The translations under genes were made by a program, and so were the position numbers. The notes beneath the pieces were generated by a model. It was given only the letters and a program-made list of their open reading frames with translations, searched no databases and was not told where the DNA came from. From Pseudoneurospora amorphoporcata (taxonomy: Eukaryota > Ascomycota > Sordariomycetes > Sordariales > Sordariaceae): a stretch of DNA of 36,299 nt. The first letter of the stretch is position 1, and the number at the start of each line of letters is the position of its first letter. Below, one piece after another: positions 9,601 through 19,787 of this stretch. Location of the stretch: positions 1 through 36,299 of the forward strand of contig MU859323.1 in assembly GCA_033297205.1 (NCBI GenBank), read 5' to 3'.

Positions 9601-11734
9601 TAGGTATGAGTCGGACGCCCTCTGATATATGGAAATGCGCTATTTACTACCTACGTTAAGTACGTCAAACACCCAGTGTGTGGCGATCCCATGCACAGTC
9701 GGAAAGTAGTGATTACTCAGGTTTGGAAACCTGGGAAACTGGAGAAGAGCTACTCTACGTACTTGGGAACATTACCCCGACCTTGAATTCTTGTGATGGT
9801 AGCTGGCAAAGAAGGTGTGACGGAGTGTCCGGTCAGTGGGATCCTCAAACAAACTTGTGACTTGCCCAGTTATCACCGTGGTCTTGACTACCTTACTAGG
9901 GTACATACTGTCTTGCCAGACAAGCGACTCAAGAAACTTGCGGTGATGACAATGATAGCGGCTGCTACGGAGTTTTCTGTTTGCCTTGGTAAGGTAAATA
10001 CCTATACTTGGTAATGACGGTTGTCACGAACTGCCAAGACGGTTTGGGTTTCCAAGTGGGAGCGTCATGAAAGTGCAGGCAATCCAGTTGCGAAGTCGCG
10101 ACTCACGTTTACGGCCCATCAAGGTACCTTATCTTTTGAATATCCCATGGCCGGGCGACGGGAGATAAGCAGCCAGACATTACGTGCCTGGGTTGGGAAG
10201 GTGCTACCCCAGGAGGTTGCCGTGGGGCGGAAAGGGTTCAACGCTGCCGCCTTTCCGCAAGCAGGGGCGTGACGATATATCGATAACCCGACGCTTCCAG
10301 TTGAATCATGAGCTCCACTCGCTAAGGTACCTACTTACCATCTATTATCAGGGAATCAACATTCACACAAAGATATTCACGGAGAGATTCATGGCAGAGG
10401 AGTGACTACCCAGACAATCTGGGAAACTGGCCGCCGCCGTGAACATGGCGATCACTCAAGCAAAGCATCATGGCAACAAGTTCAACAATCATTTCCTTTG
10501 TTCTTTTATGCATTCATGTAGCTATAGTAATTTTCTCATCATGTTTGAAAATTACAGTATCGCCTCATAGATAGTAACTCTGCCCTGGATTGCGCCTTCA
10601 CGACCACTTCGAACATCTTTCGCGTCTGTCTTGACAGCCAACACATGTAAATATGCTACCATTCCATTTATGGAGAGCCATCGCGTCCCCATTCCTTTGT
10701 GCAGTCCAATCAAGCCCAGCATCCCCATCCCCATCACGCTTCACCCGGCCCCGATGTTTAAAACTGAAGGTGCTCTGATGTAGTCCGATCCAAGCCTAAG
10801 CGAATCCGACCGCCCCGGTGACGGGAACGTCACTTCAAAGTTCAGTTTCGGATTATCGTCCTTCCATTGGTGATCAGGTCCCGGTTGCTGTTGTTGTTAC
10901 AAGTAGAAGGAACCTTCCACCCGTTGGTAATCTCCCTTGATGTCCGAGATCGGATTGTTGATGCCGATTGCCGAGTGGGTGAATGCCCGTGGAGAGGAAA
11001 CAGAAGGTGCTATTCGAGTTAAAGCGGGACAGCATCGTGACTTCCATCCTTCAAACTCGACAACCGGCGATTATACTAAGGTAGACCGCCGTCATCCACG
11101 CTCATCCGCGCTCACCCGCCATTGTTTGCTCCCACCCCTTGCTTTTCTCTCCATTATCGTCCGGTGTCTCTAGGCACAATCCACCTCATCTTGAAGCTTC
11201 ATCCCTTGGTGCTTTCCTCTTGCCCATCATCTCATCTTGAGAGTTAGGTAGGTAGGAGATCCTCAAGGTTTTGCCTCGCTTGTTCGTTGAGGTTAGGTTC
11301 CTCTGACAACCAAGGCAACAGGGCAAACAGCGGTTGGTTTCATTCGGAGGCAGCCGTGGGCAAGTGACGGGCAAGAGAAGGCAGGCAGGACTGGAGAGCG
11401 CAGGGGATCGCAAAAAGGCGCACCACTGCAGTCAGTTGATATTGAGGGGAGCTGAGCAACGATTGATCAACTTTGAGCGAAAAGGTGAGGTGACAGTTGG
11501 TTTTGTTCAGCACACCACTACCTACGACGTGTGTCGATTATTCAGGACAAGGATAAGAAATTATCTATCCTGCCCTGGTGAACGCTGATCATGAAATACA
11601 TTCAGTTCAAGGTTTACATGCAGCACAGCCTTGTCACAGGACGGGAAAAGACGATGATGGATAGCCATATGTGGGGTTTGCAGAAATGAACAAGAACACT
11701 TTTTCCCAGCGGGGTAACACTTGGAAGTGGAAGT

Positions 11735-11737
<3 letters not shown>

Positions 11738-11767
<30 letters not shown>
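11738..11767. repeat. Poly-T homopolymer (30 nt)
   Basis: An uninterrupted run of 30 T lies in the spacer. It could be a microsatellite, or the A-tail of a retroposed copy inserted on the minus strand. I found no obvious retro-copy next to it. The length is prone to sequencing error. Confidence 0.95.
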
Positions 11768-12003
11768 CTGAATGTCATTCAACTACCATGATAATCTACA
11801 CACAACTACTACAGCAAAAGGACGACATCGCCCCCCCTGTGAATACCTAGATATCGTCATGCGCATGCACCACTTGAGAATCTTGAGGTTGGAAGATGTG
11901 AGTATTGGGAGAGTCGTCCACCAGAAAGAAAGAAGATAAATAGGTACAATGGTACATACATACATGTCTGGGCGGCGGAACACAACAAAAAGCAAAGAAC
12001 AAA

Positions 12004-12024
12004 CAACAACAACAACAACAACAA
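12004..12024. repeat. CAA trinucleotide microsatellite (7 units)
   Basis: Seven perfect CAA units lie outside any supported coding region. Confidence 0.9.
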
Positions 12025-12298
12025 GATGTTAAACCATGACGAAGGAGGTGATCACGTGAGACGATTGAGGTGGTGGTGAGAGCAAGAGAGAATGAAAAAG
12101 GAGGACTAAGTCCGACTTATATACAGGATAAGAAAAACTAGGCCTATATACATTACCCTCTATACTTATAATCTCTACTTATAACAGCTGTCATAATATA
12201 CACCCGTTTTAGCTAGTAAAATACCGTTTTCTCGTATCATCTAACATCCCTGCTCAAACTAATAGTACGCTAAGACCGCTGTAAGTACATTATTACTA

Positions 12299-13339
12299 CT
12301 AGAATCGTAATAGTGATATGATGCGTGGGACCTCCTCCGCTTCGTTCAACCTAAGAAATTCCTCGATTTCTTCTTCTGGGGCTGTGATTCCGTTATGGCC
12401 TGCCATTGCAAGCAGCGGCAGCATTCCGGTTCTCGCGTAGTATCTTCCCGTCGGAGTTGCTGCGAAGGGCTTGTAGGTGTGGTACTTGGCCCATACGTCT
12501 TCCCAGCCCCTCCTATCAAGTTGTCTGATTCGGATGAGGGCGAGCATGAACCTAAAAAATAGGAATCGCGACGCTGGGCGATTTTGGTTTAGAAAAACCA
12601 ATTCCCTCTGGTCAAGCGTGTCTTCCGCTTTGGGTAGTGCATCGTTTTTGTCCCAACTGTTAATGAGGGATATGACGGTCATGTTCTCGACGTCAGGGGA
12701 AATCAGCTCGACTTTCCAGCGGGTGATGATGTTGTTGGGAACTTGAGTAACTTCCAACGGATCGATGACGGGGACGATGACAAACAGGTATTTGTCGAAC
12801 CAGCTCTTAACTTGTTTGGACAGCATGAGAGAGTTTGTAGGGCTGCCGATTTCACTTGCCCCCCGCTCCTTGCCAAATAGGTGCTTCAATACCAACTCGT
12901 CATCATCCATGGAGAATGCCTCTGGCACGAGGTGTGCTGCCTTGACTGATGACGATAGAAGGTACCGGCCGCTGATGTGGCACCAGACCCCGATATCGGT
13001 CCTATCAGCATCGGGCCGGTCAGAATACAAAGCATCATAAAACTCCTCGGCGTTCTTCGTCCATGAAGCGTCGCGTTTCTTCTTCCACTTCTTCATCTCC
13101 TTCTCGTACTCTTTCTGGGTGATTCGCCCCGCTATCTTCTTCAGTTTAAGTAGATATATTTCCTTTTCGACTATATCGTACTCCATCTTTGAGATTTGTT
13201 CGGCACGGTATTCTTTTTTGAACCACTCCTGGGGGTTGTTGGAGCTACCAGGCTCCGTAGGGATTTCCTCCCAGGAGCTTAACAGCCTCTCATGGACCCT
13301 TGGGCGTTTTTGGACGCGTTTCTCCCCGTCTTCACTCAT
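12299..13339 (-). CDS. HNH-nuclease-domain protein (fungal HNH_2-like), 346 aa
   Basis: This single-exon protein carries a central fungal HNH endonuclease-like domain. It starts with a basic segment (residues 1-18) and a charged, probably coiled-coil Lys/Glu region (about 45-95). The HNH region (about 118-195) shows the first His in AAHLVPE (His136), then the Asn-containing NSLMLS segment (Asn169) and the FDKYLFVIVP strand. Where related proteins usually have a His about three residues before Phe-Asp, this protein reads VKSWFD, with Lys178. The third ligand or catalytic His therefore seems absent and activity is uncertain. The rest (200-346) is unassigned. ATG at 13339 is the first Met after upstream stops. 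Proteins of this type are numerous and variable in filamentous fungi and their role is unknown; a nucleic-acid enzyme or an inactive derivative are both possible. Confidence 0.85.
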   Translation of the reverse strand: MSEDGEKRVQKRPRVHERLLSSWEEIPTEPGSSNNPQEWFKKEYRAEQISKMEYDIVEKEIYLLKLKKIAGRITQKEYEKEMKKWKKKRDASWTKNAEEFYDALYSDRPDADRTDIGVWCHISGRYLLSSSVKAAHLVPEAFSMDDDELVLKHLFGKERGASEIGSPTNSLMLSKQVKSWFDKYLFVIVPVIDPLEVTQVPNNIITRWKVELISPDVENMTVISLINSWDKNDALPKAEDTLDQRELVFLNQNRPASRFLFFRFMLALIRIRQLDRRGWEDVWAKYHTYKPFAATPTGRYYARTGMLPLLAMAGHNGITAPEEEIEEFLRLNEAEEVPRIISLLRF

Positions 13340-13650
13340 TTTTGCGTGGCCGTGAAACTCGTGAATTCGACAATGGGATGTCGTTGAAAGTCGGGAAATT
13401 CGGCCAAAGGGGGAAGCGGAAAAGTTAGCGGTAAGGTTGATAGTGCAGGTTTGGAGAATGATTTAGTTCGAGAGGCACGAGGCGTGGAGGAACGGAAGCA
13501 AGATAACAATAATCAAAACCCAAAGGGGTGTAATAATCTGTAGGTGACAATTGCTTGCGGAAGCTACTATGGTTGGGGCTTGGAAAGTATGATGGGGAAG
13601 TCGATGTTGCCGTATTAGATTCCACTTGAGAAAGGAAGGTCAGGCAGAAT

Positions 13651-14160
13651 CTTCCTGCATAGAAGTACCTAAGGTGGTATGTACGAGACTTAAGGCCAGT
13701 TCGTTTCCGCGTTAGCGGTTTTCCATTAACTGCCCTCTTAACGCGCATAGTCTGCAGCTGCACTCATGCAACATTAAAGCAGCGTTAAGGTAGGCCAAGA
13801 CTTTAGCTGCAAGATGGAAAGAGGTGCTTAATATTCAAGTTGGAATCCGAGGCTCTTCTTTTTTTTACTTTTCTTTTTTCTTTCTCTTTCTTCCTCCTTT
13901 ACTAAAAAGGGTCACTACCATTCTTTTTATTATTACCACTATCCTTTTTATCATTACCACTATCCCTTTCGTCATTACTATCATCCTTTTCATCATCACC
14001 ACTATCCTTTTCATTGTAGGAGGTAAGCGTTAACCGTACTCCTTAACGCACTACGTCTCGATTTTGAGACGTACCTATCTCAGGATGTCCAGTCATGAAA
14101 ATCGGCATTGGTCTGCATACTTCCTGCATACAAGTACCCAAGGTGGTATGTACGAGACTT
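13651..14160. repeat. Pair of 41-bp direct repeats flanking a repeat-rich segment
   Basis: The copies at 13651-13691 and 14120-14160 agree at 39 of 41 positions. They begin CTTCCTGCATA and end GTACGAGACTT. Between them lie several TTAACGC/GCGTTAA motifs in both orientations (including an 8-bp inverted pair near 13738 and 13783) and a T/C-rich minisatellite. The structure could be a small duplication, or the ends of a short inserted element. No target-site duplication was recognised. Confidence 0.8.
13932..14015. repeat. 21-bp minisatellite, four copies
   Basis: Four consecutive 21-bp units begin at 13932, 13953, 13974 and 13995. All are variants of ATTACCACTATCC followed by TTTTTATC or similar, with a partial unit just before. 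The strand is strongly pyrimidine-rich together with the upstream T/C tract at 13855-13905. The length is a multiple of three, so all frames are open, but I do not regard it as coding. Confidence 0.85.
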
Positions 14161-14738
14161 GACTCATTTATTCCCCGGTGTCATTCTACGCCCGGTACAC
14201 TTTAGATCAACTTGGTCTAAGCCATCGCCATCACCATCGCGGTCATCCTAGAGTGGAGGAGGGAGAGGACAGGCCTTGCTGCCACAGAGAATTGTGTTTC
14301 CCTGGCTGGTTGCTGTTCAAGAGGTATTTTTCTTGATGCTGTTGCCCAGCTGTTAGTCGACCGGCAGAAAGGGGCCATACTGATGCACTCCCAAGGCCGC
14401 TCCGACTCCAACTCCGACGCCCTCTCCGGAGTGCGTTGCATATTTACTGCGAAGGGAGGTACCTAGTAAGGGTCAAAAGAAGTTTCAAAGCTGCATGTCC
14501 GAATACTGCATAACTGCACCGCTCGTCTTGGCGAACAAATAAAACATTGCTGCGACGAATATTTTCCGAGTTAGAAGATTCTTTAAAGAACACTTTCTTC
14601 TATCTCTTTCCCCTTCTCGCAATCCAAGACGGTTGAAATCCCACACACATAAAAACATTTCTTATATTGGTTCATCATCATCACACAACAACGACCATAC
14701 AGAGTTGAGCAAAAAACAAGAAAACACACACATCAATA

Positions 14739-16877
14739 ATGGCAAACACTCCTAATTCCCCGAGCCTTCTTTGGCTGTTATTCGTCTTCGTTTCGGCCGC
14801 ACACGCCCTCGTCGCCGCCGACACAGCCAAGACAGAAAGTCTTCAACTCTTCGAAACCGACACTCTGATGATTTCTTCCCCGGAACTCAAGTTGTCGTCT
14901 ATCACCGGAACTCGGCGCGTAACTCCGAACAGAACGGAGACTACATTTTCGACTAGAACGGTCTTGTTCGTTGTTACTGAGGATGAAAGAGGTCAGGCAT
15001 TTGAGACTACCGGGACCGGGGTTGAGAGTCTTCTCACCTCATCCTCCGCATCTGTTGTGTCTCTGGACGAAACAAAGACCAAGTTCCCAACGGCGGCAAC
15101 CGTCACCACCAACGTAGCCACCACCTTCTCACCCAGCAAGGTCTCTCCCTCATTAGCGCCGACGGAAAGACTTCAACCCCCCTTATCCTCTACAGTCTCC
15201 GTCTCGTCGTCTGCGTCTCTGAGCAAAACAAAGACGACTTCCAGATCCTCCGCCTGGCCCTTCACCATAATCCCATTTCTAAAAGCCTCAATAACCAAGG
15301 TCAAGTCCGCACCAGCGACGGCAACCGCCGCCTCAGACATGGACATGAGCAACACAGACATGGCCAACAACGACGCAGTCAACAACGACGCAGTCAACAA
15401 CGACGCAGTCAGCAACGACATAGTCAACACAGAAACAGGCCAACGATCCGAGAGTGAGATTACCAAGACACACTCGGCCGATTCCGTCTTTGTTTCCGTC
15501 ATCTTAACTCCAATAGACACAGGCATCATACTCTCAACAGAAAGAGTTGTAGAGGTAGCCACGGGTTCAGCAACCATCACAACAACCGACAAGGCCACAA
15601 CCACAGCCATCAAGACTGTCACCGTGACCCGCAGCCGCACCTTCTTCTCAACCAGCATCGTCAAACCCCATGCCGACATCCCCAGTCCCACCGGCACCGG
15701 CACCACCTCCCGTGCGCACCGCACCACAACCACCACCACCGTGCCCGAGCACACCAAAACCATAACCAGCACCAGAACCACCAGAACCACCACAACCGAC
15801 CCAGCCCCGCAACAACAACAACAACCACAACAACAGCAAGATGTCCCCGCCCCCGCCGCCGTCGACCCCGTGGTCGTAACTGTCATTGTCACCGCCTCCT
15901 CCAAACCCACCTACACCCCCCAACTCAACACTTCCCCCCTCACCAACCCCCTCCTCCACGCCGCCCCCCTCCCCCCTTCCCCCAAAGGAATAGCATCCCT
16001 CTACCACCCCCCTCAAAACCGTCTACTCAACTGCTACCACACCGGCCGGTGGGAGTCGCGCGCCGACATGATTAAATCCATCACCTCCTTCTGCCGCTAC
16101 CTCTCGCGCGAAGCCCACGGCCTATCGGGCCCCCATCCGAAGCCCGACGAGTCCATGTCTCCTCCAAAGTTTTACATCCCCAGCACTCCATACGACACCT
16201 CGCCTCCGCCTGATGCGCCAGACCTGGAAGCCATGGAGGCCGCCCTGGAGTACCTCGAAGAAGAGGACAACAACAACAACAAGGATAAAAACGTGTCCTA
16301 CCCCCTACCGCTGGTAGGCTACCGCCAACACCAGTTCAACTTCGTCGACATGGGCTTCGTCCTGCCCTACACGCACGTGCTCGTCTCGCTGGAAGTCAAG
16401 CCCGGGTGCGAGTGGCCCTTTTCCCAACAAGAATGTAACGCGTATCTCCGCATCCCGGTCGACCAGTGCCAGCGCGGCTCGGGCGAGCAGTTCAAGAAGG
16501 GAGGCACGGTGCAGGGCCGGACTGGGTATAATGATTTCTACTCGAAACCACACCTTGCGCCGGACGGGGTGCACCAGGATGGCATGTGGGAGACCGGCTG
16601 GCTGGGCGATCGCGAACTGGAACGGATGCAGAGGGAGGGCGAGACCGAAAAGAGACTGGGGAAGATGATTGAGGAGAGGGGCTTGAGTAGGACGTGTCTT
16701 GTTTGGAGGATTGATGCGGAGAGCGGGAAGGTCTATCCGGCGGAAAATGCCGAGAAGCTGGACTTACCGCCGCCCAACTTCAAGAAGAGGCCGGTTCCTG
16801 AGGAGGAGGAGACAAGGTATCTTCCGGTTACGATGGGTGGGGGGGAGGTTGTTTATTCGCCGGTTAGGGACGGTTAG
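14739..16877 (+). CDS. Secreted Ser/Thr-rich protein with a six-cysteine C-terminal domain, 712 aa
   Basis: The protein is predicted to be exported: residues 5-27 form a signal peptide (hydrophobic LLWLLFVFVSAAHALVAA). A long Ser/Thr-rich region (about 40-400), likely heavily O-glycosylated, follows; it includes an Asn-Asn-Asp-Ala-Val repeat (about 210-230) and a Gln-rich run (about 358-367). The C-terminal part has all the cysteines: 432, 452, 557, 566, 577 and 653. Their spacing, with a DMIKSITSFC helix, a GCEWPFSQQEC segment, a GGTVQ motif and a final CLVWRID strand, resembles the cysteine domain found at the end of many fungal secreted proteins, including some chitinase-like and killer-type proteins. 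The function of that domain is not established. ATG at 14739 follows an A/C-rich leader. A single exon covers the gene. Confidence 0.88.
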   Translation: MANTPNSPSLLWLLFVFVSAAHALVAADTAKTESLQLFETDTLMISSPELKLSSITGTRRVTPNRTETTFSTRTVLFVVTEDERGQAFETTGTGVESLLTSSSASVVSLDETKTKFPTAATVTTNVATTFSPSKVSPSLAPTERLQPPLSSTVSVSSSASLSKTKTTSRSSAWPFTIIPFLKASITKVKSAPATATAASDMDMSNTDMANNDAVNNDAVNNDAVSNDIVNTETGQRSESEITKTHSADSVFVSVILTPIDTGIILSTERVVEVATGSATITTTDKATTTAIKTVTVTRSRTFFSTSIVKPHADIPSPTGTGTTSRAHRTTTTTTVPEHTKTITSTRTTRTTTTDPAPQQQQQPQQQQDVPAPAAVDPVVVTVIVTASSKPTYTPQLNTSPLTNPLLHAAPLPPSPKGIASLYHPPQNRLLNCYHTGRWESRADMIKSITSFCRYLSREAHGLSGPHPKPDESMSPPKFYIPSTPYDTSPPPDAPDLEAMEAALEYLEEEDNNNNKDKNVSYPLPLVGYRQHQFNFVDMGFVLPYTHVLVSLEVKPGCEWPFSQQECNAYLRIPVDQCQRGSGEQFKKGGTVQGRTGYNDFYSKPHLAPDGVHQDGMWETGWLGDRELERMQREGETEKRLGKMIEERGLSRTCLVWRIDAESGKVYPAENAEKLDLPPPNFKKRPVPEEEETRYLPVTMGGGEVVYSPVRDG
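15366..15425 (+). repeat. 15-bp coding tandem repeat (four units)
   Basis: Three identical 15-bp units (AACAACGACGCAGTC) and one diverged unit lie inside the secreted-protein gene and encode Asn-Asn-Asp-Ala-Val. Unit number can change without frameshift, so strain length variation is expected. Confidence 0.92.
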
Positions 16878-18115
16878 GGAGGGGTGTTTAGATGGTTGGA
16901 GGTCCGGTGTTGAAGGGGTGGGGGAGGAAGGAAGGGAAAGGAAGGCAGGGCAGGGAAACAGCTTGTCGGGAGCCGCCCACACCACCGTTATTGCCTGCGT
17001 ATATCAAGCGTCGGTGCAAGTCACGGGACAGGAGGGACCGGAGGGCTCCCCTGCGCAGGGACGGGAGACGCGGTAGTCTACTGTAGTGACAGGAGCCGTG
17101 GCTGTTGGACAAGCATCCACCTCTCCTCCACCTAGGTCCCTGCCAGGGAATGGTGGTGACGGTCTGCTCGGGACGGCGGTTCGGTTGTCGCAGTACCAGG
17201 GCCAACAGGGAGAAAAGGCCTAAGCCATGGATATTCAGAGACTGGACTGGCAACCACCAGCATTTTTGCGCCCAAAAATTGGGTAATGAGGAGATGGCCA
17301 AAAGGCTGTTTCAAGTTGGAAGTCTTGATGGATTCTGGTTTGAGAAGGCAGTGTTTGTTTGGTCTGGTTAACGTTTGGTCTGGTTAACGAGCTAGAATAA
17401 GTGTTGAACTGCCTTTGACACTTCAACAATGATGGACTAACGATCTCTAGCTCTAGGGGATGACGGCGGCGGGGGCGGCAAGGAGTGGAGGAAGGGGGAG
17501 GTGGTTGGAGGTTAGGATAAAAAAGGCAACGAGGATTCAGTTTGGGAGTGGTTGACTGCCAGGGATGAGGTGGGAGGATGGTGAGAAGGAGGACAACGGT
17601 GGTGAAGCCTTGGGTGGAATTGTATCGGCAGACTAATGTATGATTGAGCTGGTGACGGGGGAGAATCAGAAGAATTAGAATAGGGGGTGGCATCTTGTGG
17701 CGTGGAGGATTAAATTGGATTTGTCTGGCTAGCTTGCCTCGATGCTTAGGTCTAGGGCGCAAGACGAGTGAAAAGAAGAGAAAAGGTGGTGGATTGTTGA
17801 TGAAGCTGGAGCGTTGGCTGAGCTTCATGTCGGATGTCGCATTGGTGGAGTCCGGAATAGTGACTTACTTGTCTTTAACCTCACCAGACCAAAGCTTCCC
17901 ACAACTTTGTTAGCGTCTGTTAGCGTTCCACCCCTTATATCTTCCCTGCGTTTGCACTCCGCTCCGCACTTCGCTCCGCACTTCCACGCACCACCTGGCA
18001 GCACCAGCACGACATCATCGCATTCGCAATCACCAACGTCCGTGTTCCATTCCATCCCTATTCCATTTTGCTGCCCAAAACACCATCTTGATCCAAATAT
18101 CAACACCCCACCCTT
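16878..18115. other. Spacer between two convergent genes
   Basis: This spacer lies between the stop of the secreted protein (+) and the stop of the monooxygenase (-), so it holds both 3' ends. A 16-bp perfect tandem duplication (TTTGGTCTGGTTAACG twice) is at 17358-17389. Longer open frames, such as minus 17828-17235, are Pro/Arg/Ser-rich and have no recognisable domain; I do not call them genes. Confidence 0.5.
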
Positions 18116-19787
18116 TTACAACTTGGCCCTAACCTCCCTCTCCACCTTCTTCTTCTTCCTCTTCTCCTCCTCCTCCCTATCCTGCTCATTAACCCTCTTC
18201 CACATTCTCTTCCTCAAATCATGTCCCTCCATAAACGCCCTAAACCACTCGGGCCTAAAACGGGGTAGTTTCCTCCCCACGCCCCTCGCCGTCTCCCCTT
18301 CACCCGCCAGTTTCCTCAACGTCTCAAAGTACTCCTCGAAATCCGGGAAGATCATGCTAAACTTGGGTCCATCACCCCTGACTTTGATCCTCTCCTCCTC
18401 CCACTTCTGCATCTCCTCGACACTCGGCAAACGCGCCGCGCGACCAGCCAGTATTCTCGCCGCGTAGACAGCCTGCCACTCAAACACCTTGAAGGTCAGG
18501 CCCGCGCCGACGGCACCGACGAACAAGAGGGAGGGGTCCTTTTGCCAGACGACGTGCTGGTACAGATCCGGCACGCGGTTGTTGCGGACGGGGACCTGCG
18601 GGAGGAAGGGCACGGTCCAGGAGTAGCCGGTGCCGAAAATGAGGTGGTCGACGTGGGGGATGGAGGTGCCGTCTGCGAGGAAGACGGTGCGGGTTTCTGG
18701 GCAGACGCGCGAGATGGACGGGTGGTTCTCGATGCGCGGGTGGCGGAAGGCTTCGTCGCCAAAGTAGCCGTTGAAGGTGTGGCCGACGGTGATGGCGTGC
18801 ACCACTTGTGGGCACTGGGCGGTGCGCGAGTGGTGGGCGAGGTCGTAGGCGATGTCGGCGGCTGAGACGGAGGCGCCTACTACTACTACTTTCTGTTTCG
18901 GGGGGGTTAGTTTTGCTCGTCGAAGGGAAGGGGAGAACAGTGAGATGCATACCTTGCCCTCATACAAATCCCTTCCGCGAAAATGCTTGCTATGAATGAC
19001 GCTCCCCGGCCTCATCTTTTCAAACGCCTCCAGACCGTCAACCTGGGGAATCCAGGGTACCCAGTAATGACCACTAGCCACCACCACTGCATCGAACCAT
19101 TCCGTCCACCAGTAATCCTTCTGCTGGCCTTCCTTACGGAGCGTAACCTTCCACTCATCGCCGACCTTTTCCACCCGTTCAACCGTCGTGTTATACGATA
19201 CCAAATCCTGGTACCCGTTGCGATTTACCAGTCCCTCAATGTACCCCCTCACGGACTTCCAGTGGCGGAACGGGGTTTGGGGACCGTGCAGGTTGATGGA
19301 GAAGTCGCTCTTCTCCGCGGGAAAGGGCTCCTGGCTGAATTGCATGGCGAGTGCGTCGACGTTGGTTTCTAGGTAAGGGTAGACGGAGGATTCGGTGAAG
19401 CGCGGTTGGTCCAGCTTGGGCGTGAGGGCGGGGAGGGTGTGTGGGATGGGAACGGGCGGGTCGGCGGTGCGGGAGGCGAGAGAGGCGAAGTCAGTGAGAG
19501 GCTGGGGACGGTCGTTGTCGCCGATCCTGAATGTGAGAGACAGACAGGTCAGTGATGAGAGTGAAAACTTGGAGGATGTCAAGTGAAGTGAAGTGAAGTG
19601 AAGTGAAGTGAAGAAGAAAAACTCACCAGCATCCGCCCGGCCCTTCACGTCTCTCAAACACGCGGATGAGATCAAATGTCCTTTCCTGAGCGAGGGCATC
19701 AATGGCGATGGCGCCGGCCGGCCCAGCGCCAATGACGGCCACCCTCTTGATGGGCTTTTTTGTTTGTTGTGTTTGTATCCTGGACAT
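18116..19787 (-). CDS. FAD/NADPH-dependent flavin monooxygenase (FMO-like), 503 aa
   Basis: This is a class B flavin monooxygenase that would use FAD, NADPH and oxygen to oxidise a soft nucleophile; the substrate is unknown. The exons are 19787-19627, 19526-18953 and 18892-18116. Introns of 100 and 60 nt have good GT-AG ends, and the second has a CTAAC branch point. The total is 1512 nt. The FAD Rossmann motif GAGPAG is at residues 20-25, followed by GGCW (residues 51-54) with the Trp codon split by intron 1. An FMO-like signature lies at GSVIHSKHFRG. The NADPH-binding motif VVVVGASVSA (about 247-256) starts right after intron 2, and LIFGTGYS follows downstream. The C-terminus is very basic and charged (Lys/Arg/Glu), which is unusual for the family and may be a tail. 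The ATG at 19787 is the first one giving the complete FAD motif. Confidence 0.93.
19581..19613. repeat. AAGTG pentanucleotide microsatellite inside an intron
   Basis: Six perfect AAGTG units plus AAG lie within intron 1 of the monooxygenase gene (19527-19626), reading CACTT on the gene strand. The same GAAGT motif occurs in a shorter run near 20984-20998. Length changes would alter intron size but not the protein. Confidence 0.92.

Larger units (their letters stand above)
9601..12298. other. Gene-poor spacer between qde-2 and the HNH gene
   Basis: No coding region is supported. The open frames are under 90 codons, overlap on both strands and show no domain. Notable content is the 30-T run at 11738-11767, a short CAA repeat near 12004, and a TA-rich stretch at about 12110-12298 that may be an old mutated repeat. 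Confidence 0.55.

Noticed and set aside
15173..15910. 245-codon minus-strand open frame with Val/Leu-rich repeats
   Set aside because: It is the antisense of the Thr/Ser-rich ACC/ACA codons of the secreted protein, which become Val/Gly/Cys runs.
17235..17828. 197-codon minus-strand frame, Pro/Ser/Arg-rich
   Set aside because: It has no domain and no clear neighbour logic; it lies between convergent genes, where UTR sequence with pyrimidine bias would look the same.
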